Source: Acetobacteraceae bacterium
Lineage (GTDB): Bacteria; Pseudomonadota; Alphaproteobacteria; Acetobacterales; Acetobacteraceae
Length of the DNA stretch: 64,000 bases
Direction: 5' to 3'
NCBI GenBank assembly: GCA_024280945.1
Contig: JAMXLO010000123.1
Span: 1-64,000, forward strand
The notes under the pieces are model-generated. The model saw only the letters and a program-made list of their open reading frames with translations, made no database searches and had not been told where the DNA came from. A program made the position numbers and the translations under genes. This document shows, piece by piece, positions 34,622 through 43,334 of this stretch; within the stretch, counting starts at the first letter, position 1, and each line of letters opens with the position of its first letter.

Positions 34622-36752
34622 GTGACTGAGTCGCCTCGAGGCGCAGCGCTGGATCACCGGCTTCGACCATACCGACGACCGTCGCCGGCATACCATGCTG
34701 GCGCATGGCCGCCACGCACGCATCGGCCTTGTTGGCCGGAACGCCCGCGAGCAGACCGCCCGACGTTTGTGGATCGAACAGCAGCGCAGTTACCGCGCCT
34801 GTTGCGGTGCCGGACAGTGCACGCCGGTTCTGCGGAGCAAGCGTGCTCTCGACACCCTGTGCGGCAAGTTCCAGTGCGCCAGGCAGCGCAGGGACTGCAT
34901 CTGTCCAGAGCACGGCACCCACGCCCGACGCCTGCAACATTTCCATCAAATGGCCCGCCAGGCCGAACCCGGTGACATCGGTACACGCCGTTGCACCGAA
35001 TTCGCCTAACACCTGCGATGCCATGGCGTTGCTGGTCCGCATCGATCCGACTGCTGCCTGCAGCCACGCTGCGTGCGCCAGCCCGCGCATGTGGCCCGCC
35101 AGGACGATGCCCGTGCCGAGTGGCTTGGTCAGAATGAGTGCATTGCCTGGCTGCAGACCGGATTTGCGAAGCAGCCTACCCGGGTCGGCAAGACCCGTGA
35201 CCGAAAAGCCGAGCGCCGGTTCAGCAGCCTCAGCGCTATGACCGCCGACCAGCGCGCAGCCATCGGCGGCCAGGACATCCGTCGCGCCCTTCAACATGTC
35301 GGCGAGTTCCGCTCGCATCCTGCGCGCGGATGCATAGGGGACGGCGGCGACCGCCAGAGCGGTCCACGGCCGCGCGCCCATTGCGTGCAGATCGGACAGC
35401 GCATGCGCAGCTGCGATTTCGCCGAACACGAATGGGTCGTCGATGAAGGCACGGAAGTGATCCACGCTCTGTACCACTGCCATTCCCGGTGGCGGCAGCA
35501 TGACGGCGGCATCGTCCGGCGCGTCCAAGCCGATCAGCACGTCGGCACCGGGCAGACGCGGCAGCCCAGCAAGCGCACCGGCCAGCACCTCGGCGCCGAC
35601 CTTGGCGCCGCAGCCGCCGCAGCGCATCGGATCCTCTCCCGCCATGCGCGCCATCGGGCGCTGGTACATGCGCATCCAGCGCCGGTCGATCCAATCCTTC
35701 CAGCGCCAGATTGGCCGGCCGGCCACCGCCACACCATTCCTCCAGGCCAATGCGCGTCCGTCGCCAAGGCCCACGATGGCCAGCGCATCCGGCTGTGGCC
35801 GCCAGCGGCGCAGCTTGCGCCCTGCGGCGGCACGCCGGAGATTGGCCGCCAGCGGCGCGCCGGCGCGCACCGCCCACACGCCGGCTTTCGGCCTGGTATT
35901 TCCGTCGACCGTGGCGCAGTCGCCAGCAGCGAAGACGAATGCATGGCTGACGCTTTGCAGCGTTGACGCCACCCGCACGCATCCAGTGGCGTCGCAGGCG
36001 AGCCCGGAGGCCGCAAGTAACGCCGGCCCCACCACGCCCGTTGCCCACAGCGCGGCCGCCACGTCCAGGAAGCTTCCATCAGACAGCGGGAGGCGGCCGT
36101 TGGCCCAGGCGCCGGCGCTGACGCCGCAGGCCAGCTCCACTCCCGCATCGACCACCGTACTTCGCGCAATGGAGCGCGCATAGGCGGGAGCGCCTGCCAA
36201 CGGTTCAGGACTGTCGCAGACCAGGACAATGTGGACGCGATTGCGATAGCGACGCGCCAGGGCGAGAGCAAGCTCGGTGCCCCCGGCGCCACCACCAACG
36301 ACGGCAATCCTCGCGCCGGCAGCCAGTTGCTCCTCCAACGCCGACAGGCGGGCGAGAAACTGGCCGATTGGTTTGACGGGTTGGCCTCCGTCGGGCGGCA
36401 TCGCCGGCTCGCCGCCAATATCGATCGACAGCAGATCGAACGGGATCGTGGGACGGCCGGTTACTGCCACCTGCCGTTCAGCCAGATCGATCGCAGTTGC
36501 TTCTGCCAGGATCAGTCGCGCGCGCGCTGCGGCGGCAAGTGGCGCAAGATCGATATGCGCCTGTTCAAAGCTGTAGTCGCCACGAATCAGGCCGGGCAGC
36601 ATGCCGGTGTATGGCGTCTCCGGTTCCCGACCAATCAGTGTCAAGCGTACCCCGGGTTCCGGCCGCATGGCAAAGTGCCGCAACACCTCGACATGAGCGT
36701 GACCCGCGCCCAGCAGGACAAGATCGGTGCTGATGGGCTCGTCGGAACGCAT
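34602..36752 (-). CDS. selD: FAD-dependent oxidoreductase/selenide, water dikinase fusion
   Basis: The 716-residue protein has two parts. Residues 1-370 form a pyridine nucleotide-disulfide-type oxidoreductase (NDH-2-like), with VLLGAGHAH for FAD, VVGGGAGGTE for NAD(P)H and AAGDCATVDG near the C-terminal FAD loop. Residues 375-716 are SelD, which makes selenophosphate from selenide and ATP. The SelD active loop reads GGCGAKV, keeping the Cys (381) and Lys (384) equivalent to E. coli Cys17 and Lys20, with Ala in place of the second Cys. DDAAV, GGHS and DPQTSGGLL are further SelD motifs. This fusion is a known architecture. selA, selB and mnmH (ybbB) are not in the window. Confidence 0.92.
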   Translation of the reverse strand: MRSDEPISTDLVLLGAGHAHVEVLRHFAMRPEPGVRLTLIGREPETPYTGMLPGLIRGDYSFEQAHIDLAPLAAAARARLILAEATAIDLAERQVAVTGRPTIPFDLLSIDIGGEPAMPPDGGQPVKPIGQFLARLSALEEQLAAGARIAVVGGGAGGTELALALARRYRNRVHIVLVCDSPEPLAGAPAYARSIARSTVVDAGVELACGVSAGAWANGRLPLSDGSFLDVAAALWATGVVGPALLAASGLACDATGCVRVASTLQSVSHAFVFAAGDCATVDGNTRPKAGVWAVRAGAPLAANLRRAAAGRKLRRWRPQPDALAIVGLGDGRALAWRNGVAVAGRPIWRWKDWIDRRWMRMYQRPMARMAGEDPMRCGGCGAKVGAEVLAGALAGLPRLPGADVLIGLDAPDDAAVMLPPPGMAVVQSVDHFRAFIDDPFVFGEIAAAHALSDLHAMGARPWTALAVAAVPYASARRMRAELADMLKGATDVLAADGCALVGGHSAEAAEPALGFSVTGLADPGRLLRKSGLQPGNALILTKPLGTGIVLAGHMRGLAHAAWLQAAVGSMRTSNAMASQVLGEFGATACTDVTGFGLAGHLMEMLQASGVGAVLWTDAVPALPGALELAAQGVESTLAPQNRRALSGTATGAVTALLFDPQTSGGLLAGVPANKADACVAAMRQHGMPATVVGMVEAGDPALRLEATQSLRRDTA

Positions 36753-36796
36753 GGTGCAGCCTAGCCGGCTTGCGGCGAGTCGTCTGTGCGGTAAGC

Positions 36797-37513
36797 ATGG
36801 CGCGCATGACCTGGTCCATCCTGGCGCGCGATCCGGCCACCGGCGCCCTTGGCGCTGCGGTCGCCACGCGATTTTTTGCGGTTGGTGCGCTGGCGATCCA
36901 TGTCGAGGGCGGGGTTGCTGCGCTGGCCACGCAGGCGCTCATCAATCCGATGTATGCCGTGACCGGCATGGCCCGCCTACGCTCCAGTGAAGCACCTGAC
37001 GCCATCGTCGCGGCGTTGCTGGAAGCGGATGCGGGACGAGATCATCGGCAGCTGCACATCTTGGACACGCAGGGCCGCATCGCGCAGCACACCGGTCGCG
37101 CCTGTATCGCCTGGTGTGGTTCGGTGCGCGGCACTGACGTGTCGGTCGCAGGCAACATGCTGGCCGGTTCAGCGGTGATCGAGCGCACGCTCGAGGCGTT
37201 CCTGAACGCTACGGGCCCGCTGGCCGAACGGCTGTTGACGGCACTCGAGGCTGGCGAGGCGGCCGGTGGCGACAAGCGGGGCAAGCAGTCCGCCGCGTTG
37301 AAGGTCTGCACCGGCGATCCGTTTCCTGACCTGGATATCCGTACCGACGACCATCCTGATCCGTTGCACGAGCTACGGCGTCTGTATGCTGTCAGCCAGG
37401 AGAAGTTTGCAGTGTTTCGCCGCTTCCTTGCCGGCGCCGACAGCCCGTGCGGCGTATTCGACCGTGTCGTGCTCGACGCCGCTATCGCGCGTGACGGAAA
37501 ACCGCCGGCGTGA
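36797..37513 (+). CDS. DUF1028 (Ntn-hydrolase-like) protein
   Basis: The 238-residue protein matches the DUF1028 family, with the N-terminal TWSILARDPATGALGAAVAT, HVEGGVAALATQA, HTGRACIAW and GNMLAG blocks. The family has an Ntn-hydrolase-like fold and unknown activity. Its position directly before a peptide-type ABC binding protein (30 bases to the next ATG) suggests a role in processing the imported substrate. The start could be 36770, 36797 or 36806; family homology begins at the Thr after 36806, and all have weak ribosome-binding sites. It is divergent from selD. Confidence 0.85.
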   Translation: MARMTWSILARDPATGALGAAVATRFFAVGALAIHVEGGVAALATQALINPMYAVTGMARLRSSEAPDAIVAALLEADAGRDHRQLHILDTQGRIAQHTGRACIAWCGSVRGTDVSVAGNMLAGSAVIERTLEAFLNATGPLAERLLTALEAGEAAGGDKRGKQSAALKVCTGDPFPDLDIRTDDHPDPLHELRRLYAVSQEKFAVFRRFLAGADSPCGVFDRVVLDAAIARDGKPPA

Positions 37514-37542
37514 CCAAATCAAGAAGACCAGGGAGTTGCTTC

Positions 37543-39045
37543 ATGCGCCGCCTGTTGCTTGTCGTTGTCTGCGTCGCGGCCACTGCGCTGCCTGCCAATG
37601 CGCAGACACTGCGTATCGCCTTGCGGGAGGATCTCGATGTGCTCGATCCAACGCTTGCCACCACCTATGTCGGACGAATCGTGTTCGCCGGATTGTGCGA
37701 CAAGCTGTTCGACATCGACGAAAAGCTGCACATCGTGCCGCAGCTTGCGACCGGCTATGAATGGGCTGACGACCGGACGCTGGTGATCCACCTGCGGCAA
37801 GGGGTGAAGTTCCATAACGGCGAACCGCTTGACGCGGCGGCGGTGAAGTACTCTCTGGAGCGTCACCTGAACCTGCAGGGCAGCTTCCGCAAGAGCGAGA
37901 TCAGCTCGGTCGATCACATCGAGGTGGTGGACCCTGCGACGGTACGCATCGTATTGAAGACGCCATCAGGCGCCTTCATCGCTCAGCTGACCGATCGTTC
38001 GGGCATGATCTACCCGCCGAAGGCCACTGAGGCCGCAGGCAAGGACTTCGCCAGCCATCCGGTGTGCAGTGGTCCATTCAAGTTTGTGGAGCGCGTGCCG
38101 CAGGATCATGTGACGCTGGAGCGGTTCGCGGATTACTGGGACGCCAAGTCGATCCACTTCGACAAGGTGGTCTACCAGGTCTTCGTGGATTCATCTGTGC
38201 GGCTGGCGAACCTGAAGGCTGGCACGACCGATCTGAGCGAATACATCGCGCCGACCGATGCCGCGGCCGTGAAAGCGGATCCTAAGCTGAAGCTCGTGGT
38301 TTCCGACGCGCTTGGCTATCTCGGTATCACAAACAACCTCGACAACGGTGTCCGTGCCGACACGCCGTACGGTAAGAATCCGCTTGTACGACAGGCCTTC
38401 GATGCGGCGATCGACCGCGCGGCTCTGGTCGACGTGGTGTTCAGCGGCATGTACGCGCCCAGCGTGCAGCCGGTGCCGCAGAGCTCGCCGTTCTACGACG
38501 AAGCGCTGCCCACGCCATCGCGCGACCTTGCCAAGTCCAAGGCATTGCTGAAGCAGGCAGGCGTCGCGCTACCGGTGAAGGTCGAGTTACTGACGCCGAA
38601 CCAGCCCGACCAGATGCAGGCTGCAGAGGTGATCCAATCCATGGTGGCCGAGGCGGGGTTCGACCTGCGCATCCAGGCGATCGAGTTCGCCTCATCCCTG
38701 CAGGCTTCGCAGCGCGGCGACTATCAGCTCTACCTGATCGGCTGGTCGGGGCGGGTCGATGTCGATGGAAATACCTATCAGTTTCTGCATACCGGCCAGG
38801 GCAACAATGCCAGCCACTACAGCAGCCCCACGGTGGACAAGCTGCTTGAGGAAGGTCGCGGCTTGACCGACGAGGCGAAGCGGCGGCCGATCTACGCACA
38901 GGTGTTTCAGCAGGTCCGTCAGGATTTGCCGCTGTCCTACCTCTACAACGCCCGCAACATCGTCGCCATGACCACGAAGCTGCAAGGCTTCCGACCCGTG
39001 CCTGACGGAATGATCCGTCTGCAAGGCCTGGAGACGGCGAAGTAG
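37543..39045 (+). CDS. ABC transporter substrate-binding protein, peptide/nickel (family 5) type
   Basis: The periplasmic binding protein has 500 residues with an Sec signal peptide (RRLLLVVVCVAATALPANAQ). Family-5 features include LATGYEWADDRTLVIHLRQG, VKFHNGEPLDAAAV and the C-terminal LPLSYLYNARN. It binds a peptide, opine or similar solute for the permeases that follow. GGGAG precedes ATG 37543. Its stop overlaps the GTG start of the first permease (TAGTG). Confidence 0.93.
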   Translation: MRRLLLVVVCVAATALPANAQTLRIALREDLDVLDPTLATTYVGRIVFAGLCDKLFDIDEKLHIVPQLATGYEWADDRTLVIHLRQGVKFHNGEPLDAAAVKYSLERHLNLQGSFRKSEISSVDHIEVVDPATVRIVLKTPSGAFIAQLTDRSGMIYPPKATEAAGKDFASHPVCSGPFKFVERVPQDHVTLERFADYWDAKSIHFDKVVYQVFVDSSVRLANLKAGTTDLSEYIAPTDAAAVKADPKLKLVVSDALGYLGITNNLDNGVRADTPYGKNPLVRQAFDAAIDRAALVDVVFSGMYAPSVQPVPQSSPFYDEALPTPSRDLAKSKALLKQAGVALPVKVELLTPNQPDQMQAAEVIQSMVAEAGFDLRIQAIEFASSLQASQRGDYQLYLIGWSGRVDVDGNTYQFLHTGQGNNASHYSSPTVDKLLEEGRGLTDEAKRRPIYAQVFQQVRQDLPLSYLYNARNIVAMTTKLQGFRPVPDGMIRLQGLETAK

Positions 39046-39992
39046 TGCGTGGACATCTTGGCACTCGCATAGCGCAGATCATCCCAACGCTGATCCTGGT
39101 CAGCGTGCTGGTGTTCTGTCTGCAGCAGTTGATGCCGGGCGATCCGGCGCTGGTGATGGCCGGCGAGGAGCGCGGCGATCCACAGGTGCTCGCGCAGATC
39201 CGTGCCGAGCTGTGGCTCGATCGCTCGTTGCCGGTGCAGTACCTGCACTGGATCGGCAATGTGCTGCAGGGCAACCTCGGCTATTCGTGGCGCATTCGCC
39301 AACCGGTGGCGCAGCTTGTTGCGGAGAAGCTGCCGGTGACGCTGCAACTGGGTGCGATGGCATTCGTCATCGCTGTGCTGATCGGTGTGCCGACCGGGAT
39401 CATCGCCGCCGTACAACGCAACAAATTCTGGGATTATCTCGCCAACGCAATTGGGCTGGCGGGTCTGTCGACGCCGACATTCTGGCTTGGGATCATGCTG
39501 ATCCTGCTGATATCGGTCGATCTCGGCTGGCTGCCACCGTCGGGCTATGTGCCGCTGACGGAGGACTGGCGGCAGTCGCTGGCCACGACGATCATGCCGG
39601 CGTTCGTGCTGGGCAACGCGATCGCTGCGATCCTGATGCGACATACGCGCAGTGCGATGCTGACCTCGCTGGATCAGGACTATGTGCGCACCGCGCGTGC
39701 CAAGGGGCTGCGCGAGTTTGTCGTGGTCATTCGCCATGCGCTGCGCAATGCGCTGATACCAGTGGTGACGCTTGGTGCGCTGGAGCTGGGCACGCTTTTC
39801 TCGGGCGCGGTGCTGACCGAGCAGGTGTTCAGCATTCCAGGGTTCGGCAAAATGATCGTCGATGCGGTGTTCAACCGGGATTATCCAGTGGTGCAGGGCG
39901 TCGTTCTGGTGACTGCGTTCCTCTATGTGATGCTGAACCTCTTGGCCGACGTGCTTTACGTAGTGATCAATCCGCGGTTGCGGGGTGCGTAG
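39045..39992 (+). CDS. ABC transporter permease, DppB type
   Basis: The 315-residue inner-membrane permease has six helices and the EAA-type loop around YVRTARAKGLREFVV, followed by HALRNALIPVVT, as in DppB/OppB. It starts with GTG overlapping the preceding stop. It pairs with the DppC-type permease at 40056. Confidence 0.93.
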   Translation: MRGHLGTRIAQIIPTLILVSVLVFCLQQLMPGDPALVMAGEERGDPQVLAQIRAELWLDRSLPVQYLHWIGNVLQGNLGYSWRIRQPVAQLVAEKLPVTLQLGAMAFVIAVLIGVPTGIIAAVQRNKFWDYLANAIGLAGLSTPTFWLGIMLILLISVDLGWLPPSGYVPLTEDWRQSLATTIMPAFVLGNAIAAILMRHTRSAMLTSLDQDYVRTARAKGLREFVVVIRHALRNALIPVVTLGALELGTLFSGAVLTEQVFSIPGFGKMIVDAVFNRDYPVVQGVVLVTAFLYVMLNLLADVLYVVINPRLRGA

Positions 39993-40004
39993 CGTGGCCC
40001 GTTA

Positions 40005-40044
40005 CCCCCTCTCCCCGACCCCCTCCCGCAAGGGGAGGGGGAGG
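40005..40044 (+). repeat. GC-rich palindromic (REP-like) unit between the permease genes
   Basis: CCCCCTCTCCCCGACC, then CCCTCCCGCA, then AGGGGAGGGGGAGG folds as a strong C-rich/G-rich hairpin. The G-rich right arm ends 11 bases before the ATG at 40056 and may act as, or mask, the ribosome-binding site of the second permease. Similar layout to 33909-33948. Confidence 0.7.
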
Positions 40045-40055
40045 TTTCACGCGCC

Positions 40056-40940
40056 ATGAGCACCACCGTTGCCCCCTCGGTCACGCGCGACGTCGTCATG
40101 CCGCGCAGCCCGCTGCAGTTGGCGCTGCGTCGTTTCCTGCATCGCCCAGTAGCTGTGATCGGCCTTGCAGTCATCGCGCTGTTCATCGCCGTGGCGATCT
40201 TCGCGCCGCTGATTGCACCATATGATCCGGTGGCAACGTCGTGGTCGGCGATCCGCAAGGCTCCCTCCGCTGCGCATTGGATGGGCACCGACGAGAACGG
40301 GCGCGACGTGCTCAGTCGGGTGATCTTCGGTGCGCGCGCCAGCCTGCTTGCCGGCGTCGTCGCCGTGTTGATTGCCGCCGGCATCGGCGTGCCGGCTGGT
40401 CTGCTCGCGGGCTTCACCGAAGGCTGGGTCGATAGCGTGCTCAGCCGCATCGTCGATGCGATGCTGGCGTGTCCGTTCCTGATCCTGGCGATCGCGCTGG
40501 CGGCCTTTCTCGGCCCCGATCTGACCAACGCGATGATCGCGATTGGCGTCTCTACCGCACCACGCTTCATGCGGGTTGCACGCGCAGCGACCCTGGATGC
40601 CAGCAGCAACGATTACGTCGAAGCAGCACGCGCGATCGGCAATCCGGGTTGGCGCGTCGCCGTGCGCCACGTGCTGCCGAACATCGTGCCGCCGGTCATG
40701 GTGCAGGGGACGCTCGCGATTGCTGCGGCGATCATCGCCGAGGCCAGCCTGTCGTTTCTTGGCTTGGGCCAGCAGCCGCCGGCGCCATCATGGGGATCGA
40801 TGCTGAACTCGGCACAGCGGTTCCTGTCGCAGGCACCGTGGCTCGCGGTGTTTCCAGGCCTCGCCATCTTCCTCGCCGTTCTGTCGTTCAATCTGGTGGG
40901 AGACGGCTTGCGCGACGCGCTTGATCCGCGCGGGAGATGA
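40056..40940 (+). CDS. ABC transporter permease, DppC type
   Basis: The 294-residue permease has the DppC-type N-terminal cytoplasmic segment, a first helix (VIGLAVIALFIAVAIFAPLI), the HWMGTDENGRDVLSR motif and the EAA loop with YVEAARAIGNPGWRVAVRHV. It completes the membrane part of the transporter. No DppD/DppF ATPase gene follows; the next gene is on the opposite strand. The ATPases must be supplied from elsewhere. Confidence 0.93.
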   Translation: MSTTVAPSVTRDVVMPRSPLQLALRRFLHRPVAVIGLAVIALFIAVAIFAPLIAPYDPVATSWSAIRKAPSAAHWMGTDENGRDVLSRVIFGARASLLAGVVAVLIAAGIGVPAGLLAGFTEGWVDSVLSRIVDAMLACPFLILAIALAAFLGPDLTNAMIAIGVSTAPRFMRVARAATLDASSNDYVEAARAIGNPGWRVAVRHVLPNIVPPVMVQGTLAIAAAIIAEASLSFLGLGQQPPAPSWGSMLNSAQRFLSQAPWLAVFPGLAIFLAVLSFNLVGDGLRDALDPRGR

Positions 40941-40943
40941 CGC

Positions 40944-41546
40944 TCAGTCGGGGTGGTGCTTGACGCTGTCCAGGTATCGCAGCCATGCCTGTGGCAGGCC
41001 ATGCGCGCGCGCACCGTCACGCAACAACGAGATGTACCGACGTGACGGCAAACCATCCGTCTCCCTGCCACGCGCCATATAGGTCACCGCCGTGACGACG
41101 TTCCCGTCGGTGTCCTCGGCAGGCACGATGACATGGCGATAATGTCGGCCGGGTACGCCCTCGGTGGAGTCGAGCCGCAGCAGTTCGCGTCGCGTGATCC
41201 GATACAGTACGCCCCAAAGTTCGCAGTCGGGATCGAGGCATATGTTGGCGGGAGCGGCCTTACCCTTTGGCCGGCCGTCCAGGTTGAAGCGCAGCCGATA
41301 ACCGGGCACGCGCGCGACACGCCACTCGGTCGGCTTCATGCCGCGACGTTCGCGGAACGCGGTGTGGTGCATATTGGATCCGTAGGCGAAGTACCACACC
41401 GGGTCCGATGGACGACCATCGAGCACCATCCCGTATCTGCTGTAGTGCCACCGCGAAAGTCTCCATGATCGCATCAGAAGCTTCCGCCAGCGGCGTCGCA
41501 CCGCTCTGCGTGGCGCGTCGATGCGGTCGGCGAGGAATTTTAGCAT
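40944..41546 (-). CDS. Gamma-glutamylcyclotransferase-like (AIG2/GGCT fold) protein
   Basis: The protein has about 200 residues. The signature VWYFAYGSNMH at the first strand and the later RLDSTEGVPGRHYRHV, with the candidate catalytic Glu, match the gamma-glutamylcyclotransferase-like fold. Such enzymes release 5-oxoproline from gamma-glutamyl compounds. The start is uncertain: ATG 41546 avoids overlap with vapC, 41588 would overlap it, and ATG 41429 would start right before the conserved domain. If active, its 5-oxoproline product would be a possible substrate of the hyuAB-type enzymes in the window; that link is speculation. Confidence 0.75.
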   Translation of the reverse strand: MLKFLADRIDAPRRAVRRRWRKLLMRSWRLSRWHYSRYGMVLDGRPSDPVWYFAYGSNMHHTAFRERRGMKPTEWRVARVPGYRLRFNLDGRPKGKAAPANICLDPDCELWGVLYRITRRELLRLDSTEGVPGRHYRHVIVPAEDTDGNVVTAVTYMARGRETDGLPSRRYISLLRDGARAHGLPQAWLRYLDSVKHHPD

Positions 41547-41554
41547 CACCGGCT

Positions 41555-41995
41555 TTATGGGGTGCGCGCGATCAGCGGATTCGTCCACCTGAGCCCTGGG
41601 AAACGCACGAAGTCACGATCCGTGGTACACAGTGTGGCGCCATGCTCCACGGCGATAGCAGCTAGCGCAGCATCCATGAGAAGTGGGCCAGTCGTCTGAC
41701 CCACATCCATCAATTCTCTCAAGATCCCCCAGTGCCGCTCACCTGGTTCGAGCAGTCCTGCTGTGGGCGCAGCAAGCCATGACGAAACCACTCCTGCGGC
41801 CTCGGAGGCCGAGAGTGGACGCTCGAAGACGCGCGAATTCGTCGAGATCCTCAGGAACGCCCACAACGTGAGCCAGGCAAAGCGCACGAGTTCTGGCCCC
41901 GAAAGCATCCTCTCCAGCCAAGCCCGGCTTGCCGCGTGCTGTTCCGCCCTGGGATGATATGCGTACAGCAGCAGGTTCGCATCGATCAGAATCAC
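41555..41995 (-). CDS. vapC: VapC-type PIN-domain toxin (ribonuclease)
   Basis: The 146-residue PIN-domain protein has the acidic residues of the family visible: Asp in MILIDANLLLYAY, the Glu/Asp in the middle (LLEPGERHW), LMDAALAAIA, and TTDRDFVRFPGL near the end. It should be an RNA-cleaving toxin neutralised by the antitoxin whose stop overlaps its ATG by four bases. Confidence 0.9.
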   Translation of the reverse strand: MILIDANLLLYAYHPRAEQHAASRAWLERMLSGPELVRFAWLTLWAFLRISTNSRVFERPLSASEAAGVVSSWLAAPTAGLLEPGERHWGILRELMDVGQTTGPLLMDAALAAIAVEHGATLCTTDRDFVRFPGLRWTNPLIARTP

Positions 41996-42240
41996 CGATG
42001 AAGCGAACCTTCGATCTGTTCGATCATTTCGGCGATGTTGTCCAGCGACAGCCCAGGCCGGAGATTGCCGAGATCGCGGGGTTCAATTGTAAAGTTCTGT
42101 CGCGATGATATGGCCCGCCGGCTGGCCAGCCCGCGCCGCAGCGTGTCATTGACAACGTCGCGAAAGGGGCGGCCGGCACGCCGTGCTTCCGCGCGCAGCT
42201 TGGCGGCTACGTCGTCGTCCAGGGTCAATGTCGTGCGCAT
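41992..42240 (-). CDS. vapB: VapB-type antitoxin, ribbon-helix-helix
   Basis: The 82-residue protein opens with the beta strand RTTLTLDDDVAAKL and two helices (GRPFRDVVNDTLRRGL), the ribbon-helix-helix DNA-binding fold. The C-terminal half (SLDNIAEMIEQIEG) would bind the PIN toxin. Such antitoxins autoregulate the operon; a candidate operator lies immediately upstream. Confidence 0.88.
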   Translation of the reverse strand: MRTTLTLDDDVAAKLRAEARRAGRPFRDVVNDTLRRGLASRRAISSRQNFTIEPRDLGNLRPGLSLDNIAEMIEQIEGSLHR

Positions 42241-42241
42241 G

Positions 42242-42277
42242 CTTTGATGCTATTGTGCAGGCATCATGATGTCAAAG
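42242..42277. promoter_or_regulatory. Candidate vapBC operator
   Basis: Directly upstream of the vapB ATG, CTTTGATGC is followed after 10 bases by GCATCA-TGATG-TCAAAG, an interrupted inverted repeat. Position and symmetry fit an autoregulatory ribbon-helix-helix site; no binding data exist. Confidence 0.35.
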
Positions 42278-42347
42278 TTCAGGCACCAGCTGTCGCGCAG
42301 GCGGAGCACGAGAACTTCGGCGCGGACTGGTTTGTTCCCGCAGAACC

Positions 42348-43277
42348 TCATTCCGGCTGTGTCGCCTTGTGCGCGAGCAACGCCATCAGGCGGCGGTCAC
42401 GCCACTCCTGTCGGACTGGCTGCATGTTGGCCGGCAACTCTGCTCGCCGTGCCGACTGCAGCTTGTCGGTCAGCGCGGGACCCCATGCGCGTGGTGTCAT
42501 CTGCTGCTGCAGTTCCGCGTAGAGCGGGCCATAGCGCTCGCAGTAGTCCCTCAATCCACCCGGCGCGTTGAGGTCGATCGTCTCCAGCGGACCCATGAAA
42601 CTCCAACGCAGGCCAAGTCCGTCCTTGACCAGTGCATCGAGATCCGTGGGCGAGATCACATCATCGTCGATCAGCCGGAACGCCTCGGCGAGCAACGCAC
42701 CCTGCAGGCGGTTCAGCGCGAACCCTGCCATTTCCTTTTTGACTGTCGCGGGCACCTGTCCGGCGCCGGTCATCAGCGCGCGGGTGCGCATGACCGCGGC
42801 CGGGTCAGTCCACGGTGCGGGGCACAGTTCGACGAGTGGGATCAGGTAGGGCGGATTGACCGGATGCGCGACCAGGCAGCGGGCGCGTCCAGCCAGCGCT
42901 TCGGTGAATGCGCTTGCCGGGATGCCGCTCGTTGAGCTGGCCAGGACCGTCTGGGGCTGCGCCAGGCGATCGAGTTCGGCAAACAGGGCCCGCTTGGCAT
43001 CGACCTGCTCTGGTCCGTTCTCCTGCACGTGCTCCGCTGGTGTGACCGCCGCGGTCAACGTGGCTGCGGGACGCACCCGCCGGAGCACCAGCTGTGGCGG
43101 TTCCTTCAGCAGCCCCGCCTGTTCCAACTCCGGCAGGCGCTCGCCGATGAAAGAAAGAGCGGCTTCCACCTGTTGAGCGACCGGGTCCCACAGCAGAACG
43201 TCGAACCCTGCGCGCGCGAACACGATCGACCAGGCACGGCCGATCAAGCCTGCACCAACCACTGCCACCTGGGTCAT
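42348..43277 (-). CDS. 3-hydroxyacyl-CoA dehydrogenase family, lambda-crystallin/L-gulonate 3-dehydrogenase type
   Basis: The 309-residue NAD-dependent dehydrogenase has the Rossmann VVGAGLIGRAWSIVFA motif, the STSGIP loop, the catalytic-His block VAHPVNPPYLIPLVEL and the C-terminal MAGFALNRLQGALLAEA, all closely following vertebrate CRYL1. Likely substrates are L-gulonate-like or short 3-hydroxy acids. ATG 43277 follows AAGGAGGG; upstream codons to 43352 are excluded. It is divergent from the NAD(P)HX repair gene. Confidence 0.88.
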   Translation of the reverse strand: MTQVAVVGAGLIGRAWSIVFARAGFDVLLWDPVAQQVEAALSFIGERLPELEQAGLLKEPPQLVLRRVRPAATLTAAVTPAEHVQENGPEQVDAKRALFAELDRLAQPQTVLASSTSGIPASAFTEALAGRARCLVAHPVNPPYLIPLVELCPAPWTDPAAVMRTRALMTGAGQVPATVKKEMAGFALNRLQGALLAEAFRLIDDDVISPTDLDALVKDGLGLRWSFMGPLETIDLNAPGGLRDYCERYGPLYAELQQQMTPRAWGPALTDKLQSARRAELPANMQPVRQEWRDRRLMALLAHKATQPE

Positions 43278-43334
43278 GCCAGCCCTCCTTAAGAACCACT
43301 TGAGGTCAGCCTTGCCACCGCACAGAGTCAACGC

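Noticed and set aside
40944-42240. A three-gene defence island (cyclotransferase-like plus VapBC)
   Set aside because: A lone VapBC pair next to a metabolic enzyme is common; no other defence genes are nearby and the overlap is explained by an uncertain start.
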